This document shows, piece by piece, positions 1 through 8,038 of a stretch of 64,000 bases of DNA (positions are counted from its first letter, which is position 1; every line of letters starts with the position of its first letter). Source of the DNA: Staphylococcus debuckii (GTDB lineage: Bacteria; Bacillota; Bacilli; Staphylococcales; Staphylococcaceae); the NCBI RefSeq assembly GCF_003718735.1, contig NZ_CP033460.1, forward strand, positions 2,232,001 through 2,296,000, given 5' to 3'. The notes beneath the pieces were generated by a model, which was not told the origin of the DNA, ran no database searches, and saw nothing but the letters and a program-made list of their open reading frames with translations. The position numbers and the translations under genes are program-made.

Positions 1-133
1 TAATTTCCGACAATAATTCTTTAGCTAAGTTTCCGCCTTTATCTGTTTCTTCAGTTCTCGTATCTGAAACAGTTAATACTGCACATTGGATATCTCTGTC
101 TAACTTAACGTTTACATGTTCGTTCTTTGTCAT
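1..133 (-). CDS. moaB: MoaB, molybdenum cofactor biosynthesis protein B (5' part only)
   Basis: Only the first 44 codons are in the window; the gene runs off the left edge. The N-terminus reads MTKNEHVNVKLDRDIQ and continues with the AVLTVSDTR and TDKGG motifs typical of MoaB/MogA pterin-binding proteins, which act in molybdopterin adenylylation. The ATG follows a good GGAGG. It lies 31 bp downstream of moeB on the same strand, so the two are probably cotranscribed. In staphylococci moaB adjoins moeB and modABC, which supports the call. Confidence 0.85.
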   Translation of the reverse strand, partial: MTKNEHVNVKLDRDIQCAVLTVSDTRTEETDKGGNLAKELLSEI

Positions 134-164
134 TTATTCAACCTCCGTTATTATTATTCTCTTT

Positions 165-1166
165 CTAGCCTAACAGTTGATTCATTAATTTAATAGCCTC
201 AGTAGGCTTCGTCATCCCATGTATTAACATTCTTCCGCCAGAGAAACTGACAATGCGATGACCGTTGAATTCAAAGCGCAACATATAGGGATTAGCATGA
301 TATTGAATATGATGGGCTTCTAAATATTGTTTCAACATTTCCTGGGTAATATTTTCATTGCTATATTGCACCGTATCTCTGCCGCACAATGTCGCAAATT
401 GCTGGTCTGTTTGGTGCAAGTGAGGATAAGTCGGATGTTCTCCGCAAGTCGTACAATGTGGGTCAAACATGCGGCTGAATCCAAAAGTATAGTGTGTCCC
501 TTCCCAAATATCGCCATAGGTCAGTTTAGGTGTGAAAGGCGTTTCAGTTAAAATTTTTAAAGCATCGCGCAATTGCAAACTCGTCGTCATTGTAACGGCG
601 GGTTGGATGACCCCTACTGTGTCACATGTCATATTAATGACTGGCAGTTGCGGCATCACACAATTGAAACAAGGCGTTTGACCCGGGATAAAGGCTGCTT
701 CTATATAGGTACTCTGAACCACCCCACCATAAATCCAAGGTATATTATATTTATACGCAAAATCATTCACTAATAAACGCGTATCAAAGTTATCTGTAGC
801 ATCTAAAATTAAATCTACATTCTGTGCATGCTTTTCTAAAAATAATGCATTCACTTGTTCAATGTAGGCATCTATTTCTATATCTTCACGAATTTCTTTT
901 AATCTAGATTCGGCCGCAATCACTTTAGGCAATGCTTCTTTGGCATCTTGTTCAGTATACATCGTTTGGCGCTGTAAATTACTGAATTCGATATAATCGC
1001 GATCTACAATCGTCAATTTTCGCACACCTGCACGTGCTAAACCATCTGCAAGATGTGTCCCTAAAGCGCCCATTCCGATAATCAAAACATGTTTTTGAGC
1101 GATTTTTTCTTGACCTTCCACTCCAATATTTTTAAATAATATTTGTCGTGAATAGCGTTCATTCAT
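165..1166 (-). CDS. moeB: MoeB/ThiF-family adenylyltransferase
   Basis: This is an E1-like enzyme that adenylates the C-terminal glycine of a sulfur-carrier protein, most likely MoaD for molybdopterin synthase. Visible features are the nucleotide-binding loop GMGALG (residues 31-36), the ATDN motif (123-126), and two CxxC pairs, CFNC (166-169) and CTTC (238-241), that should bind zinc. At 333 aa it has about 80 residues beyond the core fold, as staphylococcal MoeB does. It lies between modC and moaB, so MoeB is preferred to ThiF, although the sequence alone does not exclude a thiamine role. Confidence 0.85.
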   Translation of the reverse strand: MNERYSRQILFKNIGVEGQEKIAQKHVLIIGMGALGTHLADGLARAGVRKLTIVDRDYIEFSNLQRQTMYTEQDAKEALPKVIAAESRLKEIREDIEIDAYIEQVNALFLEKHAQNVDLILDATDNFDTRLLVNDFAYKYNIPWIYGGVVQSTYIEAAFIPGQTPCFNCVMPQLPVINMTCDTVGVIQPAVTMTTSLQLRDALKILTETPFTPKLTYGDIWEGTHYTFGFSRMFDPHCTTCGEHPTYPHLHQTDQQFATLCGRDTVQYSNENITQEMLKQYLEAHHIQYHANPYMLRFEFNGHRIVSFSGGRMLIHGMTKPTEAIKLMNQLLG

Positions 1167-1258
1167 ATTTTTTATCCTTTCTAAAGTACATTACTTTTAT
1201 TATATGATGATTCTCAGCACGACACAATTTTCCAATCTTTCTTTTTAAAAAAGACAAT

Positions 1259-1301
1259 AAACCCGACATGCACTGAAATATATTCGGTGCTATGCCGGGT
1301 T
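1259..1301 (-). terminator. Rho-independent terminator after modABC
   Basis: An imperfect hairpin has arms AACCCGGCATAGCAC and GTGCATGTCGGGTTT and is followed on the minus strand by a T-rich stretch. It separates modC from moeB, so moeB probably has its own promoter or relies on read-through. Confidence 0.75.
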
Positions 1302-1314
1302 ACTTTCAAAAAAG

Positions 1315-1923
1315 CTATGAACCTATTGTAATAATCTCATCTGCAAGCTGCTCAGCTTCATAGTTTGAATGTGTCACAAAAATAATCGGAATCTGCCATT
1401 CATCAAACATGCGTTTCACTAAATGCATACTCTCTTCTTTCGTAGCATCATCCAAGCTTGAGAAGGGTTCATCTAAGAGCAGGATATCCGGGCGTGTACT
1501 CAATGCTCTGGCGAGTGCGACACGCTGGGATTCTCCTCCAGATAAACGTGCAGGATATTGTTTCGTTAAATGCGTAATATTTAGTTGGTGCATCAATGCA
1601 TCAATATGTTCTGACGGTTTTGCCATAAAAGTAATATTTTGCATGACCGTCATATTCGGAAAGAGCTGATAATCTTGGAATAAGTAACCGATACCGCGAT
1701 CTTGAATTTTTACATTCACATCTTTTTCAGTATCTGTTAATAAGTGATCATCAATCTTAATATAAGCTCGATCAGCTTTACGCAAGCCTGCAATCATATT
1801 TAGAACTGTGGTCTTACCGATACCTGAAGGGCCTCTGATAGCATATATCTTTGGCTGGTCTTCATTAATATCAAGTTGGATTAAATGGTCACGCAACTGA
1901 TATTCGATTTGGATGGTCAGCAT
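1315..1923 (-). CDS. modC: Molybdate ABC transporter ATP-binding protein ModC
   Basis: This is the ATPase of the molybdate importer. Walker A GPSGIGKT is at residues 31-38, signature LSGGESQR at 127-134, Walker B DILLLDEP at 146-153, and the H-loop is in VTHSN near 185. At 202 aa it is shorter than the roughly 350-aa proteobacterial ModC because it lacks the C-terminal TOBE (molybdate-binding) domain, so it probably lacks that domain's regulation. Its start overlaps the end of modB by 7 bp, indicating translational coupling. Confidence 0.9.
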   Translation of the reverse strand: MLTIQIEYQLRDHLIQLDINEDQPKIYAIRGPSGIGKTTVLNMIAGLRKADRAYIKIDDHLLTDTEKDVNVKIQDRGIGYLFQDYQLFPNMTVMQNITFMAKPSEHIDALMHQLNITHLTKQYPARLSGGESQRVALARALSTRPDILLLDEPFSSLDDATKEESMHLVKRMFDEWQIPIIFVTHSNYEAEQLADEIITIGS

Positions 1924-2594
1924 TTAGTCCACCTCAAATATTTGTCTCGGTTAATCATATTGATAGTTCCGATAACAGTGATTGCAAAGGCAACGAGTAC
2001 AAGTACCCATAACCAAGCTTGATTTTCTCTGCCTTGTTCTACTAAGAAATAAATTTCTAACGGCAACGTATTGGTTTTGTTCGGAATATAACCTGCGACC
2101 ATTAAAGTGGCACCAAATTCACCAATTGCACGTGCAAATGCCATCATTATGCCTGATAAAATAGAGCGCTTAGAGAGTGGCAGAATCAAACGAAAGAATA
2201 TTTTATTCTCACTTGCACCCATAGTACGCGCAGTATTCAACATTTTATTGTTGATACCGCGGAATCCCTGTATCGTATGTTGATACATTAAAGGAAAACT
2301 TACAACAACGGACGCTATTACAGCGCCCGTCAGTGTAAATACTACCGGCAAATGCAGCACATTTGCGAAGAATGCCCCTACCGGACTTTTCGGGGAAAAA
2401 ACAATTAAGAGTAAGAACCCCATTACCGTCGGCGGTAAGACAATTGGTAGTATAATGATACTTTCTAGAAGTGTCACTATGCAACCTCGATGACGATATA
2501 ACAATTTGGAAATAATAATTCCTAATATCGTTACGATGATCGTGCTGATTACAGCCACTTTGATGGATATCCAAAATGGCGTTAAATCAGGCAT
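1917..2594 (-). CDS. modB: Molybdate ABC transporter permease ModB
   Basis: A 225-aa hydrophobic protein with about five membrane segments. The EAA-type cytoplasmic loop (ARTMGASENKIFFRLILPLS, about residues 122-141) is the ABC permease motif that contacts the ATPase. MPDLTPFWISIKVA is a typical ModB N-terminus. It lies between the binding lipoprotein modA (11 bp upstream) and modC (7-bp overlap), giving a complete modABC importer that supplies molybdenum to enzymes such as the formate dehydrogenase encoded farther along. Confidence 0.92.
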   Translation of the reverse strand: MPDLTPFWISIKVAVISTIIVTILGIIISKLLYRHRGCIVTLLESIIILPIVLPPTVMGFLLLIVFSPKSPVGAFFANVLHLPVVFTLTGAVIASVVVSFPLMYQHTIQGFRGINNKMLNTARTMGASENKIFFRLILPLSKRSILSGIMMAFARAIGEFGATLMVAGYIPNKTNTLPLEIYFLVEQGRENQAWLWVLVLVAFAITVIGTINMINRDKYLRWTKC

Positions 2595-2605
2595 CTAAGT
2601 TCCTC

Positions 2606-3390
2606 CTAGTTTTCGAATTTATATTCTTTCATGATTTTTTTAGCTTTATCAGATTTTAAGAATTTCATCCAATCTTTTGCTAATTTGCTATCAGAAGTTG
2701 CTCCTGCTTCATAAACGATAGGTTTTTTCAATTCGACTTGTTTAATTTCTTTTACTTTGTCGTTTTTAGTTTTGTTTGGATATAAGTCTGTTTTGTAAAC
2801 AAAACCTAATTGAGCGTTACCTTTTTCAACATAGTTCAATACTTGACGTACGTCTTTCGCATAAACTAATTTGTCTTTAACGCCATCATATAAACCGTTG
2901 TCTTGTAAGTATTGTGTAGCGTATTTACCGGCTGGTACAGATTTAGCTTCACCAATCGCTAATTTTTGACCGTCTTTCAAGTCTTTAACTGATTTAAGAT
3001 CTGAATCTTTTTCACCGATAAGTACTAATTTGTTTTTAGCGTAGTTATAAGTATCATGTGCTTTTTTCTTATCTTTCAAAGCATCAACGTCTTTAGTGTT
3101 AGCTGACATAAATACATCAACTGGTGCACCTTTTTCAATTTGTTGTCTTAAAGCGCCTGAACCACCATAGTTAAATGTGAGTTTAGCATCTGGGTGATCT
3201 TTCTTGAATTCTTTTTCTAAGTCTTTAGAAACGTCTGTTAAACTTGCTGCTGCAGAAACGTGTAATTCTTGTTTTTTGTCATTGCTGTCTGATTTTTTAC
3301 TGTCTTTCTTATCCCCGCTGTCAGAATTAGAACATCCTGCTAATACTAAACAAATGGCTACTAATGCAATCAAAAATGCTTGATTTTCAT
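2606..3390 (-). CDS. modA: Molybdate-binding lipoprotein ModA, apparent frameshift in the signal peptide
   Basis: This is the substrate-binding lipoprotein of the molybdate importer. The lipobox LVLAGC is followed by a charged linker and then a canonical ModA body (VSAAASLTDV, FNYGGSGALRQQIEKGAPVDVF). The best start is the ATG at 3390-3388, 7 bp after AGGAGG, encoding MKIKHF, but that frame stops at once with TGA. The rest of the protein is open in the neighbouring frame from a TTG at 3373. One extra T in the five-T run at 3376-3372 would restore MKIKHF joined to LIALVAICLVLAGC. The gene is therefore a sequencing-error, phase-variant or genuinely broken copy. The intact body argues against long-standing decay. 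Confidence 0.85.
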
Positions 3391-3648
3391 TACAAAACCT
3401 CCTAATAAATTGATTTCATTATCGATTATACCCTTATAGTAAAGAAATATCACGATAAAATTAAATATTTTTTAATATTTTAGTGAAGAAGTTAACATTT
3501 ATTTACTGTTCAAAAAAATTTGAATGCAAAGAAGGTGGGGATGTAGTGGAAGTTGGAATTTTTGTCGTTTGCTTCTAGGGATAGCAGAAGGTGGGATGGT
3601 ATAAAATGCGTCGTAATAGGGACGATGGATAGTATATTTGCGTAAAGT

Positions 3649-3780
3649 GTCTAGGCTGTCGACTTGCACCTCGACACTTTCGCCCCTAACTGTATAGGCT
3701 GTCGACTTGAGCCTCGACACTTCGGCCTCTATCTGTATAGGCAACCGGCGCGAGCCTCGACACTTTCGCTCTAAACGAAG
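3649..3780 (+). repeat. Three tandem copies (43-bp period) of a dispersed palindromic repeat
   Basis: TAGG boxes at 3652, 3695 and 3738 set a 43-bp period. Each unit is TAGG, a 10-nt centre (CTGTCGACTT, CTGTCGACTT, CAACCGGCGC), then GAGCCTCGACACTTTCGCC with minor variation. The leading AGTGTCTAGGC can pair with GCCTCGACACT, so a unit folds into a hairpin with the variable block near its tip. Single copies occur at 23966-24005 (minus) and 45339-45369 (plus). No convincing gene overlaps it. Confidence 0.85.
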
Positions 3781-3795
3781 AAAACATACTAAGAT

Positions 3796-3844
3796 TAGCT
3801 ATGAAGCATTCCATGACGATGGATTTCTTCATAGCTATTTTTTT
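3796..3844 (+). terminator. Strong intrinsic terminator with no gene upstream on its strand
   Basis: Perfect 11-bp arms TAGCTATGAAG and CTTCATAGCTA, with partial extra pairing inside, precede a run of seven T. No plus-strand gene lies upstream in this gap, so it may end a small RNA that includes the tandem repeats, or a transcript antisense to the modA promoter region. Confidence 0.7.
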
Positions 3845-4037
3845 ATAGTTAGAGAGAGAAGTAGACTGTGCAGCCTCTTGGGTTTTAAATCCGTATTAAA
3901 AACGAGTCAGCTTTACTCTCACCTTTTGAAATTCGTTTGTAGTATGTTGGGTTCTTGAAACCGTGTATAGGAAAGAGAAATGAAAAAGGTTAAGTAAAGT
4001 TTTCAACTTCTCAAAATTAACATAGGAGGTTTTATCT
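3845..4037 (+). other. Non-coding left end of the IS110-family element (possible bridge-RNA region)
   Basis: About 190 bp without a gene precede the transposase. IS110-group elements carry a structured guide ('bridge') RNA in the non-coding end 5' of the transposase, and a region of this length could hold one. I can identify neither the element boundary nor guide loops by eye, so this is a positional inference. Confidence 0.3.
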
Positions 4038-5237
4038 ATTAATTATTTAGGCGTTGATATCAGTAAAAACACCAGTGTGGTGGCACATTACCAAAATGAC
4101 AAATTCCAAAAGGAATTTACCATTCAAAACAATGAAAACGGTTATAATTTTCTTTTAAAGTATCTGAACCAGATGGATAGTCTGCAAATTGTATTCGAAT
4201 CAACGGGAATTTATTCAAGAAGCATGAAAAAATTTTGTCGTCTGCATCAATTCGACTATTTTGAGTTGAATCCTTTAGAAGCCAAGTTCAAAACCAGTTC
4301 TTTAAGATCGTGGAAAACCGATAAATCCGATGCGCATAAACTCGCTCGAATGGTTCATGATTTACCAGCAACTGAGAGTCCGCAGGCATACGAAGAAATA
4401 TATTTTGAGTTGCGAGAACGTGTACGCTTTCATCTTCAAATCGAAAGCCAGCAAAACAAGCTCAAAACTGGAATTATCGAGCAGCTGCACCAGACATTTC
4501 CTGGTTTGGAAAAACTGTTCAGTAACCGTTATTCAATGATTGCACTTAATATCGCTGAATTGTTTACTCACCCGGATATAGTAGTCGAATTAGACAAAGA
4601 GCGCCTTGTAGAAGAAATATTTAATTCTACAGACAAAGCCATGTCCAGAGATAAAGCAGAAAAGCATGCGGTTCAATTAATAAATATTGCTCATGAAAGC
4701 TTTCCCAATGTCGACAGACATTCTTTTCTAGTTGAAAAAGCCCGTATATTAATAAAGGATTTAAAATCATCCATGCAAAAACTCAAGGAATTGGATAAAG
4801 CTATGATCGAATTAGCTAAACAAATGGATTGTTTTGAAAGTATTTATTCAATACCTGGTATCGGTGAACTGACAGCGGCTATGATTGTCGGTGAGTTAGG
4901 AGATATTACACGGTTTTACTCGCATAAACAAATCAATGCTTTTGTAGGTATTGATGTCAAAAGATATCAATCAGGCAATACCCATTGCAGAGATACAATA
5001 AATAAACGAGGAAATAAAAAAGCAAGACAAATTTTCTATTCTATTATCATGAATATTTTAAAGGGAAAGCGCCATTACGATAATCATGTTGCAGATTATT
5101 ATTATAAATTAAAAGAGCAGCCTTATGGTAAATCTCACAAGACTGCCGTAGTAGCTTGTATAAACAAGCTGTTAAAAACAATTCACTATTTAGTGAATAA
5201 TCATAAATTATACGACTATCAAATGGCTCCACATTAG
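4038..5237 (+). mobile_element. IS110-family transposase (DEDD recombinase), probable ATT start
   Basis: The protein carries the RuvC-like N-terminal half of IS110 transposases: GVDISK with Asp7, FESTG with Glu54, and TDKSDAHKLA with Asp95/Asp98. The C-terminal half has the Transposase_20 region (PGIGELTAAMIVGELGD) and the SGNT motif with the catalytic Ser at about 312, followed by KRGNKKAR. A GTG at 4077 would remove the first catalytic Asp. The open frame begins just after AGGAGG, and the only suitably spaced (8 bp) codon is ATT at 4038, giving 399 aa, normal for the family. The reading frame is intact, so the element may be active. It sits between modA and the gal operon, and no second copy is visible in the window. 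Confidence 0.85.
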
Positions 5238-5347
5238 CCACTCGTATAATCATATATAGTTTAACACCTTATTCAAAAAAATAAAATTGAACGGTTTAGT
5301 TCAGTAATGCATTCTTTAAATATAAACACTTGACTAATCGTAGGAAA

Positions 5348-5376
5348 GAGGCTGAAACATAATAATGTCTCACCTC
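5348..5376. terminator. Hairpin between the transposase and galT
   Basis: Arms GAGGCTGAAACAT and ATGTCTCACCTC form a hairpin between the converging transposase and gal genes. A T-run is weak on both strands, so its terminator role is likely but unproven. It directly precedes the dispersed repeat block. Confidence 0.5.
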
Positions 5377-5513
5377 TACTCTTTGAACTGGCAGTAGCTA
5401 TCTGAATAGAAAATGCGCTTGTTCCAAGCTTTTTTCTATTCTAGTTAGCTTTGCCGGGGCGGGAAGACGAAATAATTTTAAACAAAAATTATTTCTGTCC
5501 CGCTCCCCCGTTC
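5365..5513 (+). repeat. Dispersed staphylococcal intergenic repeat, terminator-like
   Basis: Two modules also occur elsewhere in the window. The first, around TTGAACTGGCAGTAG and GAATAGAAAATG, recurs near 23870-23905. The second, around AGCTTTGCCGGGGCG followed by an AAATAATTTT/AAAATTATTT hairpin ending TGTCCCGCTCC, recurs inverted at about 35590-35665. The second module pairs GGGGCGGGA with TCCCGCTCC and could act as the galT terminator on the minus strand. Confidence 0.7.
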
Positions 5514-5515
5514 CT

Positions 5516-7012
5516 CTACAAATGCTGAATAAATCGGTTGAATGCTGCTTGACCTTCTTCGGTTTGTTTAAATACACCCGCATCTTCTAAGACACGTTTA
5601 AAGATGTGCCCCACTTCTTGATGGATGATACCTTCAGCATTCTCTTGATTAAAATCATAAGCAGCTATCATTCGATCCGCCCACATTTGATGTTTACCTA
5701 TATCCGCTTCTTTATTTCCGAGAACGTACGCTTCTACTTCTTTTAATTCTCGTTTTAAACGTCCAGGCAGAATAGCTGTTCCCATCACTTCGATTAATCC
5801 AATATTTTCTTTTTTAATATGCTGCACATCTGGATGCGGATGGAAAATACCATCTGGGTATTGGGTTGAAGTTTGATTATCTCTCAATACCAGGTCTAAT
5901 TCATAGTTACCTGTTGACTGACGATATCTGGCAATCGGCGTAACAGTATGATGACGTGTGCCGTCTTCACTAAATGCCTTAACCCCAACTGTTTCATCAC
6001 TATAATTCAGCCAAGTTTCGAAAATATATTCTGCTGCTTCCACTAACTCATCAATTTCCTGACCTTTCAAGCGCACTACACTCATCGGCCATTTTAAAGT
6101 GGCAGCTTGCACCTCGGGATACTTCTCTATGGTAAAAGCATAACTTTCTGGCGCATTATCCATCGGGAAAGTATGACGTCCAGTTTGATAGTGATTATGC
6201 GAAAGGATGGACCCGCCGACAATCGGCAAATCAGCATTAGAACCTGCAAAGTAATGCGGGAATTTCTGTACAAATTCTAAGAGATTGCTGAAGGTTGCTT
6301 TTTCAACTTTCATAGGATTATGCTCTTCTGATAAGACGATACTATGTTCTGCGAAATAAGCATAAGGAGAGAATTGGAAACCCCAGGGTTCGCCATTTAA
6401 TTTCAAGCGAATAATTCGGTGATTTCGTCTTGCCGCTTGTGCAACAGAGCCTGCAAACCCTTCATTTTCCATGCATAAAGCATTAGCTGGATAGTGCGCT
6501 TGTTTTGCCTCGCGCGCTTTAGCAATTTCTTTTGCATCCTTTTCCGGTTTAGATAAATTGATAGTAATTTCTAAATCGCCATATTCTGTAGCTGTATAGT
6601 AATGCAGATTTTGTGCAATGGCATCTGTCTTAATGTAATGATTTCGTTTGCAAAGTTCATAGAAATAATCGGTAGCTTTCCCTGGATGCTGTTCATACAA
6701 TTCATTAAACCGTCGATTAATCGTTGAAGGTTTAGGAGTGATTAAATCTAAGAGTTTCGTCTCGATGATTTCTTTTTGATAGACGACATCTTCAATGATT
6801 TGATTTTCAATCATTTGTTCAATCCAATGTTGTGCAATGTCATTAGGTGACAGATTAGTAAAGTTATACTCTGTAGCTTGTTCATCAACCTTTTCAGCCC
6901 CAGTAATTTCCAAGATTAAATTTTGCAGATAGTAAGCATCTGTCGGCTCATAATCGTTGTATTGTATTGCATCGTCAATAAATCGATTGACGTATTGCCG
7001 ATTCAATTCCAT
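5516..7012 (-). CDS. galT: UDP-glucose-hexose-1-phosphate uridylyltransferase (Firmicute-type GalT)
   Basis: This enzyme swaps UMP between UDP-glucose and galactose-1-phosphate in the Leloir pathway. It is the long class typical of Firmicutes (498 aa from the chosen start) with the GGSILSHNHYQ stretch near the middle, related to the HPH active site of the short class. I chose the ATG of MELNRQ because AGGGGG lies 7 bp upstream; a longer reading would run back to the galE stop. It is the last gene of galRKET. Confidence 0.92.
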   Translation of the reverse strand: MELNRQYVNRFIDDAIQYNDYEPTDAYYLQNLILEITGAEKVDEQATEYNFTNLSPNDIAQHWIEQMIENQIIEDVVYQKEIIETKLLDLITPKPSTINRRFNELYEQHPGKATDYFYELCKRNHYIKTDAIAQNLHYYTATEYGDLEITINLSKPEKDAKEIAKAREAKQAHYPANALCMENEGFAGSVAQAARRNHRIIRLKLNGEPWGFQFSPYAYFAEHSIVLSEEHNPMKVEKATFSNLLEFVQKFPHYFAGSNADLPIVGGSILSHNHYQTGRHTFPMDNAPESYAFTIEKYPEVQAATLKWPMSVVRLKGQEIDELVEAAEYIFETWLNYSDETVGVKAFSEDGTRHHTVTPIARYRQSTGNYELDLVLRDNQTSTQYPDGIFHPHPDVQHIKKENIGLIEVMGTAILPGRLKRELKEVEAYVLGNKEADIGKHQMWADRMIAAYDFNQENAEGIIHQEVGHIFKRVLEDAGVFKQTEEGQAAFNRFIQHL

Positions 7013-7033
7013 AAAACTGCCCCCTGTAATCAA

Positions 7034-8023
7034 TTAGTTTGAGTATCCGTTCGGATGTGATTGATGCCAATTCCAAGCTGTTTCAATAATTTCGTGAATA
7101 TCATCATGTTTCGGTTTCCAGCCGAGAACACGTTGTGCTTTGTCGCTGGACGCGATTAATTTACTTGGATCGCCTGCACGTCTTTCACCAATCTCAGATT
7201 TGATACCGATACCTGTTGCTTGTCTAGCTGCTTCTACAATTTCTATTACTGAATAACCTTGGCTGCTGCCTAAATTGAAGGCTCCGCTTTCGCCGCCGTC
7301 TTTCAAATATTGATAAGCAAGAATATGTGCTGCAATCAAGTCAGTCACATGTAGATAATCACGTACACAAGAGCCATCTTCTGTATCATAATCAGTTCCG
7401 AAAATCGTAATGGCCTCACGTTGTCCTAGCGCTGCTTGTAACACAATCGGGATTAAATGTGTTTCAGGATTGTGATCTTCTCCGATACTGCCATCTTCTT
7501 TAGCACCTGCGACATTGAAATAACGTAATGCTGCATAATTCACGCCATAAGCGTTATGACACCAATGCATCATTTTTTCCATCATTAATTTACTTTCGCC
7601 GTATGGGTTTGTCGGTGCTTTAGGTGCATCTTCTTGAATCGGTACTACTTCTGGTTCTCCATAAACTGCAGCTGTGGATGAGAATATAATTTCATTGACT
7701 TGATATTGTTTCATGACTTCTAACAAGATTTGCATCCCGTAGACATTATTATTGAAGTACTCTAAAGGTTTATTGACTGATTCTCCTACTAAAGAATACG
7801 CACAAAAATGAAAGACACCTTCAACGTCTTCTTTTTCAAAAACGTCATTTAAAAAGTCTTTATCACGAATATCTCCTTCATAAAAACGTGCTGCTGCCGG
7901 AACCGCTTCGCGATGTCCTGTCCCAAGATTATCTACCACCGCTACATCATAGCCTTGTTCAATCAACTGATTTGCAGCGTGACTTCCGATATAACCTGCT
8001 CCACCTAACACTAAAACTGACAT
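7034..8023 (-). CDS. galE: UDP-glucose 4-epimerase GalE
   Basis: Interconverts UDP-galactose and UDP-glucose using bound NAD. The Rossmann motif GGAGYIGS is at residues 7-14, followed by the catalytic Ser/Thr region (SSTAAVYG, about 124-131) and the Tyr-Lys pair in YGESK near 149-153. At 329 aa it is full length. It is encoded between galK (15 bp upstream) and galT (21 bp downstream) on the same strand, completing the Leloir pathway. Most staphylococci use the tagatose-6-phosphate route instead, so this operon is a useful taxonomic marker. Confidence 0.95.
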   Translation of the reverse strand: MSVLVLGGAGYIGSHAANQLIEQGYDVAVVDNLGTGHREAVPAAARFYEGDIRDKDFLNDVFEKEDVEGVFHFCAYSLVGESVNKPLEYFNNNVYGMQILLEVMKQYQVNEIIFSSTAAVYGEPEVVPIQEDAPKAPTNPYGESKLMMEKMMHWCHNAYGVNYAALRYFNVAGAKEDGSIGEDHNPETHLIPIVLQAALGQREAITIFGTDYDTEDGSCVRDYLHVTDLIAAHILAYQYLKDGGESGAFNLGSSQGYSVIEIVEAARQATGIGIKSEIGERRAGDPSKLIASSDKAQRVLGWKPKHDDIHEIIETAWNWHQSHPNGYSN

Positions 8024-8038
8024 AATTTACATCCTCTC

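Noticed and set aside
3649..3780. Tandem repeats as a CRISPR array
   Set aside because: The variable part is only 10 nt, two of three are identical, and there are no cas genes.
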